The notes beneath the pieces were generated by a model. That model searched no databases, had not been told where the DNA came from, and saw only the letters and a list, made by a program, of their open reading frames with translations. A DNA stretch of 64,000 nucleotides, from the NCBI GenBank assembly GCA_034440615.1, contig JAOTOM010005148.1, positions 1,034,501 to 1,098,500 on the forward strand, given 5' to 3'. The DNA is from Ashinkailepas kermadecensis (lineage: Eukaryota > Arthropoda > Thecostraca > Neolepadidae). Shown one piece after another: positions 1-12,112 of the stretch. Numbering within the stretch: the stretch's first letter is position 1; every line of letters begins with the position of its first letter. The position numbers and the translations under genes are program-made.

Positions 1-186
1 GCCGCCACTGCAGACGCGACCAAGAGCGCGCCGACCACACGCGTCACCAGGCTCCAGCACTGTGGAGCCGAGTCTCGCCCATGCTCCGTGGGTGCCATCA
101 GTCAGGGCTGCAGCTACCAACCCGACTTGTGAAGCTGTGCCCGTTCGCTGCCACGACGCTGTCAGTTTGGCCTTAAAGTCTAGTGC

Positions 187-332
187 ATGGGCGTCGCCAC
201 GGAGGGGGACGGGAGGACGCGTCCCCCAAGCTTCGTGAAATGTTGCGTTACGTCTATGGTGTTACACGAATTAATCGACTCAGATCACCCTCTTGCCCCC
301 TTTCGCCATCCAAAGCCTGTGGCGACACCCAT
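187..332. mobile_element. 146-bp TIR element (MITE-like), copy 1
   Basis: The left end ATGGGCGTCGCCACGG and the right end GTGGCGACACCCAT are inverted complements. The interior matches 2348-2494 over nearly its whole length, including the words CCCCCAAGCTTCG and TGTTGCGTTACG. It has no coding capacity. Two copies of almost equal length with matching ends fit a non-autonomous DNA transposon. I did not find a convincing target duplication, so the superfamily is open. Confidence 0.65.
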
Positions 333-699
333 GACCTAAGTTAGTTATTGCAGGATCTAGGCAAGGTTGTGGCGCCCAGAGGACATATTAGCCGGCCCGC
401 AAATCCGACTTCCACCACACACACAAGAGTGCGTCCATGAAGCTCCATAGAGACATGCCATTCAGAAGGTAGCACGACCACTGCGCTTACACAATACCTG
501 TCCTTCCAGCTCTGGACAAATGTATCGTTAGCCTTACGATGCTGCGCATGAGTTGGCAGAATTTGGTGAGCTCAAACTCCGTGTTGTGCTTTGTTGTGCT
601 AACTTGAACATCGTCAGCTCATGCACGTAGAACCAAAATGGAAACCCATGTATATATATATATATATATATATCCATAAGAGCAAGGAAGTCATGAACA
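333..699. other. no gene seen; short (TA)12 tract
   Basis: This is unique-looking sequence without a recognisable frame. It ends in a TA dinucleotide run at about 651-674, just before the LINE relic. Confidence 0.5.
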
Positions 700-1330
700 A
701 ACATGTCAGCATATGTGCGACTCCGCTTGGACTACTTTGTACAGCCATGGAGCCCTTACTTAAAAAGGGATACAGATATGCTTGAAAGAGTGCAGCGCAA
801 AGCCACTAGACCGATCAGTGGACTAGGTAACTTAGAGCATGGAGAAAGGCTTAGTGAGATTAAGGGGTCATATGATTGAAATGCATAAAATCGTTAACGA
901 GCATTATGCATTATCTGCATATGCATATTTATGCATTATCGTTTAATCATATCAATTTGAATGATGTTCTACTATTTATCGTATCACATAGTGGTCTTCA
1001 AGTCCGGTTGGACAAGTCTATGTGTAGGACAGTTAAGCGTCAACAGGTTTTCAGCCAAAGGGTGGTTCATCAATGGAATAGGCTGTCTGTCGATGTTGTA
1101 CTGGGTCCCTCATTTAATGTATTTAACAACAGGTTGGACACATTTTTCAGGTAGAATAATTGTGTTTTGTGTTCTAATTAGTGATGGATGGGGTGAAATG
1201 TATGGTAGTAGGTGCACGCGATGCAGCCTTTTTAAGCTGGCATAGATGGAGTTTGAAAAGTATTCATGGGACACTCCATCCACGCGTTTGCTGCGTGGGA
1301 TCGAGTGAATAGTGAATAGGTAGGTAGATA
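700..1330 (+). pseudogene. decayed non-LTR retrotransposon, reverse-transcriptase C-terminus
   Basis: Translated pieces in more than one frame match the C-terminal end of CR1/Jockey/L2-type LINE polymerases. From about 718 it reads RLDYFVQPWSPYLKK, then after a one-base frame slip DTDMLERVQRKAT, then MIEMHKIVNEH near 880, and finally FSQRVVHQWNRL and NVFNNRLDTFFR, ending at a TAG at 1155-1157. These are the usual blocks of this family (a PHLEY..AWSPYLKK-like motif, VQR.AT, and a FSQRVV..WN-like motif). The catalytic RT domain lies upstream in intact elements and is missing, so this is a 5'-truncated, frameshifted copy. A 3' UTR-like stretch runs to about 1330, where GTAG-type simple sequence begins. 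The clade is an inference. Confidence 0.75.
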
Positions 1331-1779
1331 GGTGTTGGTAGGTATGTAGGATGTTGGTTTTATGGTTTCTTTGGAATTTTGGATGTGGTATTGGCTGGGG
1401 TGTTGAATATCATTTTGTCCAGGCGAATCTTCCTTTTTCAGGCGTAGCCTAGATGGCCCCTTTGACTCTTATAAAGTTTGAACACTATGACTTCATGACT
1501 TATGACAGCCCGATTTCACATTCTCCATCTGCCACTAGTCCCGTCTACCTCCTCTTCATGCACTCAAAAATGGTTCGTACGACATTCAAATGTTACAACA
1601 ACGGGACTAATGCTTCGGAAATATCATAAATATCTCCAAACATTTATATATCAACTCGTCCAGACACAAATTGCATTGCGTGCAGGCTAAAATATCGAGG
1701 CAGCGTCTTATCCCCAGGCTGAGCGTTGTTTTTCTCCCTTTCCAACTATTCAGGAGAAAACATCGTCTTCACCGGGCAA
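1331..1779. other. no gene seen
   Basis: GTAGGTAG-type simple sequence (to about 1350) is followed by unremarkable AT-rich DNA. Confidence 0.5.
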
Positions 1780-2290
1780 CCTCTCCCGATTCTCCCTCAC
1801 CCCCACCACCATGAGACGCGCCCTCCAAGCGACCGGACCAGACAGGCGGCGTCAACCTCTGCCCAAGGCGGACCCTATCGACTGCTGACCACCGGCCAGC
1901 ACGACACGACAGGCCGCCCGACTGTCGCGAGACATGGCGGCGTGACCTTTGGCCAGGTCCAGCGAGAGCGGACGGCCGGCGCCGTGCCAGTTTGTTTTAT
2001 TCATCAGCTGGTGGCCAACGGTACACAGGCTTTCACCCGAGCGAGGCTGGTGCCCCGGCGCCCGGTGGTGGCCGTCGCCGTCTGGAGCATCGGCTGGTGC
2101 GGGCTCGCCAGCAGCGCCGCCCAGCCCCTGCCGCGGCACCGTCAGCAGTCAGCAGCAGGGACGTGCACAACGGAGGGACGCCAGCCGTCGCTTCAGCTGC
2201 GCTGTTCTCGTCATCGGTCTTCATCCTTGCATTTTTCGCCAGGGACCACCTGACAGACGGCCTTGAAGGAGCAGACGCCCGTCGAGCAGC
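1780..2290. other. GC-rich, CpG-dense island without a recognised exon
   Basis: About 500 bp is much richer in G, C and CpG than its flanks, and it is open in several frames on both strands. The + frame spanning 1726-2253 starts at TTG, and no frame gives a domain I recognise. It could be an unrecognised exon, a promoter island, or the body of an old GC-rich repeat. The TIR element at 2348 follows it closely. Confidence 0.4.
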
Positions 2291-2347
2291 CACTCACCAT
2301 AGTCTTGGCTCAGATTGTCGTTTCGTCCCCCCACCGACCAGTTTGAC

Positions 2348-2494
2348 ATAGGCGTCGTCACCGCGGGGGACTGGGGATGTATCCCCAAACTTCGCGAACT
2401 TTAGCATTGCACATATGGCGTTGCATGGAATGAATCGTTTTAAAAGCCCCTCTCCCCTCCCCCTATCAAGAAAAATCCGTGGCGACGCCCACGC
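2348..2494. mobile_element. TIR element (MITE-like), copy 2
   Basis: Same orientation and almost the same length (147 bp) as copy 1 at 187-332. Ends are ATAGGCGTCGTCACCGCG and GTGGCGACGCCCAC. The interior shares ATCCCCAAACTTCGCG and TAGCATTGCACATATGGC-type words. Confidence 0.65.
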
Positions 2495-2874
2495 AGTCTG
2501 ACACCACTTGTCGCCTATGAAAAAAGATGATTGAAAACCCATTTTTTACTACGAGCTTCAACGAACAGTGATCGCAATTCATACACCGTAGTCACAAACG
2601 TTAACATGAAAAAAAGATGTTTCGATCTGTCATCGAAATGTGTTACCAGTCTGGTTCACCTGTTCGCCTTGAAACATTTAAAGGAATATTTGCACGTGAA
2701 TAATTATTTTAAAGATCAGTCCATTATAAATAGGCTGGTATCTCTCTTCCATTTTGACGCAGCCAACCGGATAGTCTCGATTGCATTGAAGTACAGTATC
2801 ATTGAGTATTGAGTATCATCCGTATTGAGATGGATTACCTGTATTTATATCGGTATCTATATTGGGGTTAATGA
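2495..2874. other. no gene seen
   Basis: AT-rich sequence with only short chance frames. Confidence 0.5.
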
Positions 2875-3405
2875 CAGGCGCAAGAATGGAGGTCAGGGAC
2901 AGATGCCTATATTTGGGTCAGGGACTGATACCTGTATTTCAGTCGGGGACAGGTACACCTGCATTGAGGTGAATTGCATGTATTTATGTTGATAATAGGA
3001 ACGGGCATCATGAGGATTAGCACGGGCGTTTCTTTTAATGCCACGGATAGGTGGTAATACACTGGCGTCACAGATGGAAGTTGTATTGGAAATCCGCAGT
3101 GGCGCAGCCAGGATTTTCCTAAGGGGAGTCCGACCAAAACAAAAGTTTGAAGTAACAGAGAGATCTTTTGATGCACGAAGCGCGCCGAAAATTTAGGGTT
3201 TTGCGTCGTGGAAATCTAAAAATGTTTCGCTTGATCTAGTGTATTGTTGGTCGCTAAGAGGGGGAGGGGGGCTCCACCTTCGCTGCGCCTCTGGAGGCAC
3301 GTCAGATGTCTGCTCTGGGAACACGGACAGGTGTCTGTATTGAGGTCACGAGCAGGTGTCTGTGGAGTCGCATATATGCCTGCATTGTGCCTGCATTGAG
3401 CAACA
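2875..3405. repeat. degenerate ~27-bp minisatellite split by an inserted repeat
   Basis: Units of the form GGACAGGTGCCTGTATTGAGGT recur with heavy divergence at about 2895-2995 and again at about 3325-3405. Between them (about 3098-3295) is a block starting GTGGCGCAGCCAGGATTTT and carrying G-runs, which looks like a later insertion of another repeat. Confidence 0.5.
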
Positions 3406-4934
3406 CATGACGGGGCTTGAGGAGCGTGTGCCTGCAGCAGAATGTTGGACATGTATGTGTCGTGTGAAGTCGTAAACAACACCGCCGGCCACCAGCAAAC
3501 ACGGGGCAGAGGCCATTGACGGTCCGGCTCGAGACTGCCATCAGCTGATTGCTAGGCCGGAGCAGCGTGCGCGATGTCTGATGGAGAGGTTAGGTTATGG
3601 GTCGACAGCCATCGCAGCAATCGACGGTCATCGCAGCAAGGCACTTGCAATGCAGTGTGACCCAGCACCGCTAGCTCCCGGACGCGGCTTGCAATCCCGC
3701 TACAGTTCCGGAACGGAAGCGCCTCCGGGTGGGTCCGCCTCAGCCGGATAGGCCGGGAAGAGGGCTGTGTTGCTCTGTAACGGCGGCTTGGCTGGAGGTG
3801 CGGTCCAATGCAGCAGCAATGCTCAGCGCAGAACCGCAAAGCAGCTTCACGGACATTTACGCCACGAACAGCAAAGTACTCGACTGATGCGGCTGGGCTA
3901 TGTGCCCCTTTTCCTGAGCAATGCAAATTTGCGTATACACCACGATTAAAGAATGCAATTCCTGGTTAACTGACCAAATTTCACATTATGCATCGTCATA
4001 ACATCGCAGCCCTTGCGTCGACGTGGAAATACGCGACTGATGTGAAGCTGGCGCAGTAATTCAGGATGGTAGGTTCACAATTTTAATTAACCAGAAACTC
4101 CATGACCCCGACATTACATAGTGGGATTCTTATCGTCAGGTCGTGCACAGCAGATGTGTAGGATTCATTTTGTGATATTCATGAACAGCAATGCCATGTT
4201 CCCATGGTGTTATAAGAAATATTATGATTGCAACAAGGCTCATGATTGCACACAGCACGGTGCAAATACATTTTTTTGGCGTTTTGTGAGCTTGACAACT
4301 TTGCCATTTCTAACTATTCTAGTGTTGCTATTGCAGGATTATTTTAAACCTCTTTTAAACGCTGCCTGCCGAAAGCAACGTTTCTAATCAATTCCCGGGA
4401 TCTTGGTAATTAAAAAGACATCGGATTTTCAACGAGACAGGACAGGTAGCTTGCTTCAGATGCACGACTTTCGCCGGAAATGCATTCTTCCGATATATCC
4501 ACTTGGCTCCGCCGGTCCTGCACGAAAAACAAGCGGTGACAGGCCACGCGTAACAGAAACACGAAAAAAAACGGCACCGGCGCAGCTCCGAACTCAAGGT
4601 GAGGGGCTTCGAAAGGAGAGTGCGTAGCGCTGTTTACATCGCAGCAGCGTGTTCGAGACGGCGGCCGGTCGCTAATCGCTGTGTGAACGATGCCGGCGTT
4701 TTAGAAATGTCGCCGATACGCCCGCAGATACCTGCTATCTAGCGGTGTCCTGTCGGTGTTCTCTGGCCTGACAGCCGGCCGGGCGGCACTCGGTCCCCCG
4801 CTCCTGCAGCGCCGGACCCGCTCCAGCGACCGCCGGCACGACGCAGGGGGCCCCCGCCGGGTGGTGCTGGCTGCCGATCGAAGCTCTGAGTTCTGAGCAA
4901 CGATCTGAACTACCCTGACCACACGCAGAGGAGG
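3406..4934. other. no gene seen; GC-rich patches
   Basis: GC-rich, CpG-containing patches at about 3500-3780 and 4500-4900 alternate with AT-rich DNA. Short frames exist on both strands but none resembles a known family and none forms an exon chain. Confidence 0.45.
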
Positions 4935-4947
4935 GAGCTTCAAATGG

Positions 4948-5002
4948 TTGGTTGGTTATTTGGGCTTAAGGGCGCATCGACTGCGTTGGTCATACAGCGC
5001 CC
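4948..5002 (-). mobile_element. ultra-short (55-bp) retroposon, copy 1, with perfect 13-bp TSD
   Basis: A 55-bp insert is bracketed by the exact direct repeat GAGCTTCAAATGG at 4935-4947 and 5003-5015. Read on -, the insert begins GGGCGCTGTATGACC and contains CAGTCGATGCGCCC. GGGCGC and GCGCCC can pair as a stem. It ends in AAATAACCAACCAA, a short AACC-type tail. The same body occurs at 14185-14227 and 62303-62355, each with its own flanking repeat. Target duplications of this size and a simple 3' tail are the marks of LINE-mobilised retroposition. It has no coding capacity and no tRNA-like A/B box. Confidence 0.8.
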
Positions 5003-5015
5003 GAGCTTCAAATGG

Positions 5016-6829
5016 ACGCTATTCGGCGTACCGTAGAACACGGTATTACCAGGCAATTTCGTCTAGTTGACGCATAAACAATATAGCTACACAATTTACG
5101 TAAAGATTATACGCTCACAGATTCCGTGGGTTGGAGATCTTTGGGGAGGAACCAGAAAAAACGCTGGTGGTGGACTGTCACAACTAAAATACAGACATTG
5201 ACGACGGTGATTATCGAGAGTAAGATACCAACCTTGGTGATGGTTGAGGATACTGGATTTGTTCAGTGTCCCAAGGTGTGGGTGGTTAAGATGATAAGAT
5301 AAGGGTGAGAAGAAACAGCATCAGTAGAATATAGATTATAAAGGTACCCAGGATGTGTGCAGGGGCATCACATACGAAGAATAAAATAAAATCGATGAGC
5401 TCCCAAGGTGTGATGAGATGTTATGCTCGGACCGTGCACAACGTCCATCAGCTCGATTTCCGCTGTCCTTCAGGTCACCTCTGTAAGTGTCAGTGGGATA
5501 ATTACAAACATTGCATGCCTGCAACGGATAAGAGCGACGTCTCGAGCTGTCCAGTTCCCCGTTCGTGCACTTCTGTGAGGTGACAGAAGTTTTCTTGCTA
5601 TCACAAATGCCTGAAGTATTTCAGCTCTGAAAATATTTTGCACATCGCTGTTATGCGATGCCCGGCTGTACCTTACAACCCGACCGTCGACATCCAGACA
5701 GTCACGTGACGTCAAACTCCGCCGAGGTCAAAGTTCAGCCGCCAGATGGATCCCTTCGTGCCCCCGGGCGCCCGCGCGCGCGCGATGCGCTGGCTAAGAG
5801 CCAGACCATCATGCGCATAAGGCAGATTACATCGACCACGATAGTGTGGGCGTTTTACAGCTACGCACCACCAAAAAAAAACGTCCACGTGTCGTTCGTG
5901 TTGTGAAACCGACTCAACTATTACATCATTCCTTGCAAACTTTTTTTGTTCACACATGACCACTTGTATTGCTTGTCATCACATATTACTGGTAAAACAT
6001 GGATAGGTCGTCGCGACAGGGCCTATCAGGCAATCGTCCTGTTCTGTTGGACCCGTGTTTTGGTCCGGGCTAAATTGGAAAAATTAGTATTTGGTTTTTT
6101 TGCGGCGCGTCGACTGCTTTTTAGTTACATGACGTCACCAATCCCTCATGCCGATTGGTCGCGGCGGAAATCGTGCATAGTCATAACAGAGTTCCAGTAC
6201 CATCATTAATTACTCAAGCAGTGTAAATGATTGCCCAATGCCTGCCAACGATCAGTCAAGCACCTCCAGCCTGTCACGTGAACACAGGCGGTATGGCGTA
6301 AAGCGCGCCGGTGTGGCAACATTCGCACCAGAGTTTATAAGCACTATAGTGCGCACCCATTAAAACACCTGGGATGGAAAAATCGGTTGCGACAGGTTGC
6401 AACCCCCGCAGGGCTGTTCCATCACGAATGTCCATGAAAAAGAAGAGTCCCCCTCATGATACCAAAGCGATTTGGCTCGCTCCCTACAAGCGTATTGAAA
6501 TGAGTAACAGTCACCTGATGACAGCATCAAATATGTTAATAAAATGGCACCCTTCCCTGCCCGTAGTAACGTATTCAATAGCCGAACTGGGCGGCAATCA
6601 TCTTCTTTCTCTATTCACATGAGCTATGAGTCGCTATACCATATTTGTGTAATGTTTCCATTGTGAGCGTTGTCAAGACCTGCCATTCGTTCCCGAAGGC
6701 ATTGTGCATTGTGCATGCATGCATGCTGTCGGTATCGCTAAGCTTGAAGAAACATAGCCAATTTTTATATTCATGGAACAGTTAACGGCTAGTGGTGGAT
6801 ATCTTCCCAGATACTGAAGGGTTCCAGGC
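5016..6829. other. no gene seen
   Basis: Mixed-composition DNA with chance frames of 60-90 codons only. A run of alternating CG at about 5771-5784 lies in a small GC-rich patch. Confidence 0.45.
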
Positions 6830-7080
6830 AGGGGTGTCATTTTGCATGCGCTAAGGGGGAAGCTGCCCCCGACTAATCAATTTGCCCCCAATCAATTGCT
6901 TTGCCCCCCCCCAATCAGACCAAAGCTTAATCATTGAGCCTATGGAAGCACCCTTCCAGAACGCTCGAGTGCAACCCCGCCCGCTGAACGAGTTTTTAAA
7001 CCGATGGAGCCCTCTTCGGAAAAAATACCATCGAATACATCACTTCCCCCCCCCCCAATCAACTTCACCCATGGTTCCAG
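6830..7080. repeat. C-run-rich interspersed repeat
   Basis: Several CCCCCCC-AATCA type blocks lie in AT-richer DNA (about 6880-6920 and 7050-7065). A related stretch with GCATAC, TTTGCCCCCCCCCC and CAATAT is at 21845-21960. The pattern suggests a dispersed non-coding repeat. Boundaries are approximate. Confidence 0.4.
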
Positions 7081-9830
7081 ATCAAGAAGTCGTTGATAGG
7101 TCTCCTTTAAGTATTTTTTTGTCAAATTCCAAATACAGTGGAGGAATTTGGAAACATCGGCACAACTCACTACACCCGAACGTCTTGGAGGGCCCATCAC
7201 CCACCGTCCCTTTCCCTCCATGGCAAGGGCAGCTTCAGGCGCTAGTCGGGGAGCAACACATCAGGTAAATTCCGTCTACTAACCCACTCAAGCCAAATAT
7301 CTTCTTACTTAGGTCACCTTGTTTGTTGATTCATAAAATTTGTACCAAGATATGTGAATATTAACAAATAGTAAATGTAAAATGTGGCATAATGATGCGC
7401 TTCCCATGGAAGGTCACGCAAGGCATAAAACCAAGACGCACATGCTTGCAATCATGGATATTGTATCACATCTTCTTCATATGCCTATGTGAGGAAGAGA
7501 ACACCACTCAAAACAACGAAGACTTTTTGAACTGCCAGTACCACCTCTGCGAATATCGATATGGAAGCTGTGCACCCAGCCCAAATTTCGACAAGACGCA
7601 CCATGCATCGGAAAATCCAAAACAGGCTGACCAATTAATTCACCACATCTGCTTCCTAACAAAAACTCGACAATAACCATTAGGTAAGGTGGTCCCAAAA
7701 GCTCATAACTCTCACAAGTTACCAAATATTCAGGCAAGGCCAAAAACAACGACTAATATTTTCCTGAAAGGCGCAATATATGTAAGACTTTTAGGTGTAA
7801 TTGATGAGTGTATAATTGTAATGAGTGTAATTGATGAGTGAACTTTTGAATAAAAAAATTATTAAAAAAATAAAATTGTTCGCAAAGATTAGCTACTTTT
7901 AGTTGGTCACTTGTAAATTGCAAAACAGCATCGAAATCTAGTCTTTTCAAAAAAAGCTGCCATGTTCGCAATGTATCTTGCAAAATGTGTTACATAAGTA
8001 AAAGGGACTCTTTGCACTTTATCGCATCCCAATGAAGTAACAAAAAGGACAGTCCAGTGATCATAGGAAAATCTTAGATGGCATTAACTAGTATGATAAT
8101 GTTGAATATCAACAATGAGAAGTATTAGCAACATAGAGCACTACGTGATTGTTTGAACTAAATACTATCTCTAATATATCTGAGGTATTTGAAACAACCA
8201 AGCGAACGTTCCGCCGATGAAACGTTCTTTTGCTCAGGAAGGTTTGCCAACTCCACCCAAATGTTTATATCTAAACTCTACCTATGATGACTTCTGCTAA
8301 TGCATGAGGTATTAACCCTCGAACATACTCAGCATATTTGCACCTCACAACGCGCAAGGACCTCTCCTTATACGATCCCAAACGAAGTGGGTTAGAGAAA
8401 TGGAACAAAATTCCAGTTAATGACTTGTCACAAAACTCCGTGGTGGAACAACCAAGTCCGATTTTGTCAGGTAATTGATCCACCTGCTAAGTGAAGGCTA
8501 AGGTGAATTTTTGGTAGCACCAGTACCTTTTTTATTTTTGGTACACATTTGAAGTTTTTCGTGGTACATACCAGGTGAGTTAACATCAATGCAACATGTT
8601 ATCTATGCAATCTATGTATGTTATCTATGTAATCGATGCAACGTATAGCAATTCAATTTCCATTAATGTTCAATAGGATCAGGGGTATGGGAACGCTTTT
8701 GAAGTTGGAATACACTTTGTTGCTTCAAAATTTTTACGTTGGAGGGGCCGATTAAAGTCGATTTATTGACATCCATGACGATTTTCTTTTCCAAGAAATC
8801 TGTTAAAGTTGGCTGTCTCTGGTTCATGCGCATGCTTCAAACTAAGCGAGAAAATACACTCCAAGGTGATATCTATATTACACCATAATACAAACAAGTG
8901 ACGGTATATTTGATACCAGCACCACATCGACGTGACACCCGTTGTATACACGCTTATGCATGGTAAGTGTTCAAAGTACCTTGGACATAGCTTAGACAAC
9001 GTAGCCTAGGTTTCTGCGGTTGGCACTATAATTGATCTGACCAGAGTTCACAACTGAAAAAAATGCCAACAATTGTCTTTGGCCTGGGCAAATAAGAACG
9101 CTAGACTTCGCTCTTAGGTTATTGGCATGTATGTCCGAAATCAATTGTCATTTGCCGTTATATGCAATCGAACCCTACGAACGGCGATAATTTAGCTGGT
9201 CATAGACAACTCGCCATGTCCGAAACAGATTCTATTATTGCCAAATGAAAATTTTCATATCAATATTGAAGGAATAAATTCGGCAGGACCAATGTTTAGG
9301 ACCATGCGAAAAATAACATTTGAGCCCTTTGGTATAATCCATAGGTACGGTGCAAGGTCAGGTGAAAGAGGTGATTCTAGGTTATCAATCTTGTTTAACA
9401 ATACCACCAACATTTATCTTGGATGCCTATGGTTCTATTGGCTATGCTTGAACATCATTCGAAGCTATGGAGTGTCAATCTACCATGGACGTGGCATTAT
9501 TTTCATAAAACACCGCACACTCAACCAGTTTTCTGAGACCTTGTTCCCCTGAGCTCCTGGAACGGTGCCCCCTCCCCCAACCTCCGGATCTCCACCTCTG
9601 TTGTCAACCACAGGTGTCGTGTTACATACTTCGGGAGAGGGAAGTGACTCTTCAATGCTGAATTGTGTCCCTCTCCATTGTTAAAATATTCCCTCCCAAA
9701 GTTTAATTGGAAAAGCTTAGTGTATACCTCTGTCCTTACTGACCCATCTTCCCCCAAGCTCGACAGATTCCTCGTCAGCAGCGCACGAAAGATCTTGAAA
9801 TTCCCGAATTCAACCCCTATTTTACCTTAA
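7081..9830. other. no gene seen
   Basis: AT-rich unique-looking DNA. Diverged ATGTTATCTATG words at 8595-8645 are a minor simple repeat. No RNA gene or exon chain was recognised. Confidence 0.45.
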
Positions 9831-10770
9831 CACGCGCACTGGGGGGGGGGGGGGGCGAAATCCGCCCACCCCTCCGGTTTTTCGCACTTAACTGCAGATT
9901 TTACCAATCGATATACGTGATTTTCTGTGTACCTGCTTAAAAATGACTGGCACGTCGCTTAAAGTAACAAAAATGGAAATCGGCCGAACATTTTTCAAGT
10001 TAGGGGCCGTTAAAGTCAAAACATTTCCTGGCGCCAGACCACAAAAATCGGCGCTGATGCGCTTCCCGTATATTTGCAAAATGGAAGTGTTCTTGGCAAC
10101 ACTAGCGATTTGTTTGATGTATATTGATATGCTATATAGTTTCAAGGTCATGTTAGATCACCGAGATCAAGTCAGGCCAAGTTTTTGACAGGCTAATGGA
10201 ACCAAACTTGATCAACTGGAATGTTGTCATAAATGCACTACTGTTTGTCATTTGTGCTGTTTGTTATTGCGTTTCCATACTTTATTCATGTACTTCACTC
10301 CTTTCTTCGCGAAGCCGATTGCGTCGAGCTGCCAGACGGAGCAGTCGGGCGGGCGGGCGGCCCGGTTCCGGTAACTGGAACAGGTAACTGACCTGATAAC
10401 GTGCTGATATATAGGTGACTTGAGGTCAAATGTCGGGTCTAGCATCTGTATTGCATCATTTGTAATGTCCAAAACATCATTGATGCCAATTTTGGAGCAT
10501 TTAAACACAATCACAGCGATCCATAACAATGACAAGCCAAGCCACGCAAAACAAGACAATTTTGACAAATGTGACCTCATTTGACCTTGAAGATATTAAC
10601 CTAAGGTCATGAAATTTGCACACAATAGAGGTCACTACCGTACCCATCCACCTTGCGAATTTCGTTCCTCCAGCTTTAATAGGAGCCGAGATCTTAGGGG
10701 GGAGGGGTGGCGGAATCCGCCCTTCACCCCCTCCAGTGCGCGATATTTTCAGAGGCCCTCCAGGGCTCGT
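9831..10770. repeat. G-run/AGGTCA repeat family, fragmentary copies
   Basis: A G15-type run at 9841-9856 followed by CGAAATCCGCCCACCCCTCC, and a related block GGCGGAATCCGCCCTTCACC at about 10708-10727, look like ends of the family whose best copies are 12861-13907, 40375-41447 and 63113-63335. The stretch also holds TGACCTTGA (10582-10590) and AAGGTCA (10603-10609), words shared with those copies. Full element borders cannot be drawn here. Confidence 0.4.
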
Positions 10771-11019
10771 GTTAATGAACTTGATGTGTTCACCCGATTT
10801 TTTGTTCTAAAACCGTACACCTGCCATCAACATATTATGGTATGGCATTTCATACCTGGCAAATGTGAGTGGTCATTGAATCCCTCGATGACATTACATG
10901 GCACGTGTTTAAAAGGGAAATATCCGACTTTTTCTTTCTAAAAAAATAATCGAATAGTGTCTGGAAACAATGCTAGGAATGAGACAGGGGTGCTGTTGTA
11001 TATAATTGTATTGGGCGAG

Positions 11020-11165
11020 TTCCCGTCTCAATGTTGGCTTTGCCCCACAAATAATTTCAACTTTTAACATGTGACCCTATGGAGTGTTCACTCAATCCAT
11101 TTGGGCCTGCCCATTGCCTTCGTGCATTTCGCCCCCCCCATTAATCTTCAGAAATCAACACACGT
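11020..11165. repeat. unnamed interspersed repeat, copy 1 of 3
   Basis: This shares an ordered set of words with 52640-52765: CTTTTAACATG/CTTCTAACATG, GACCCTAT, CAATCCATTTG, and CTTCGTGCAT/CTTCATGCAC. It also shares AATCTTCAGAAATCAACA with ATCTTCAGAAATGAACA at about 53958-53974. It is non-coding and AT-rich with C-runs. The three copies are diverged, so the age is probably considerable. Confidence 0.5.
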
Positions 11166-11233
11166 AGAAGGAGCTAATTACGGAATACCACAATCGTTTG
11201 GTTCAAAAGCATCGTCGCAATCAAAGCAATGTT

Positions 11234-11555
11234 GCCCCGGTAGCTCAGTTGGTTAGAGCGCTGGCCTGCACTGGTCTCCCCTGTCCTGGCAACACGGGGT
11301 TCGAGTCGCTTCACGCGCTCGTATTTAGCCCCCGGCTGGGAGGGTCAGCTGGCAGCTGGCCTGATAAGGCCGGGGACGAACTACCGGGCGGCCGTGTCGG
11401 TGCATTGACGGCACGTTAAGCTTTCGGTCTAAATTCTTCCGTTGAACTGGAATTCATGGATCGGTTGGTGGGGCCAGGGTTCACGCAACAAGCTCTGCTT
11501 AGCAATTGAGCCCTGGTTCATAAAGCCACCCCAGCAAGAATTCGGATTAAATCTA
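11234..11555 (+). mobile_element. tRNA-derived SINE, copy 1
   Basis: The head is tRNA-like: GGTAGCTCAGTTGGTTAGAG (A box, about 11239-11258) and GGTTCGAGTCG (B box, 11299-11309), the internal Pol III promoter. No closed acceptor stem or normal anticodon arm follows. The body includes GGCAGCTGGCCTGATAAGGC, GTGTCGGTGCATTGACGGCA and CGCAACAAGCTCTGCTTAGC. The body is repeated at 32920-33195 with the same order of blocks, which makes this a SINE family and not a tRNA gene. The 3' boundary is approximate. Confidence 0.8.
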
Positions 11556-12112
11556 TTGATATACAAATGTTGAACAGTTCGCGAAGTGTTTTCTAGTGAA
11601 GTGGTGAAGTTCTAGTGAAGGCAGGAAAGTATTCTTAAGAATGGGCGACAGAAGGTAATTTGAAGCTTAAAATGGTAAAGGTAATGATGTATTTGGTGCT
11701 TGCAATCTTCCCAACCTACTCAATTTACTTAGGCACGTACAATTTTCAGAAGCTCAGATTTTGCCATTCACTATTCAGCCAGAAATCTACGTCCATGACT
11801 ATCAAATGTTAAAAGAAAGCATTGGCAGGATACGTTTTGACTTCCCGTCAATATTTATAATACGCCTATGACCATGTAGTTTCCATGTCGTATTTCAACT
11901 CCTGTCTGTAAAAATTGGAACATATCTATCTTTAAATGTTCTGGGATTCCACCACGAACTCCGAACCGGGCTCGAATCACTTCGGAAGAGATACTCACAA
12001 TATAAATTTGTTATCACCTACACATCGTGCGGTGACGTAACTCATTCGCTTCATTATCCCTCCTTTTTATAAATCAGGAATGTATGCACGATGTTTTTCG
12101 CCTCCAGTCACA
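11556..12112. other. no gene seen
   Basis: AT-rich unique-looking sequence. Confidence 0.45.

Noticed and set aside
1726..2253. 175-codon frame on +
   Set aside because: It begins at TTG, lies in a GC-rich island that is open in several frames, and has no recognisable motif.
11234..11310. A functional tRNA gene
   Set aside because: Good A and B boxes are present, but no closed acceptor stem or proper anticodon arm. The sequence continues into a body shared with 32920-33195, so it is a SINE.
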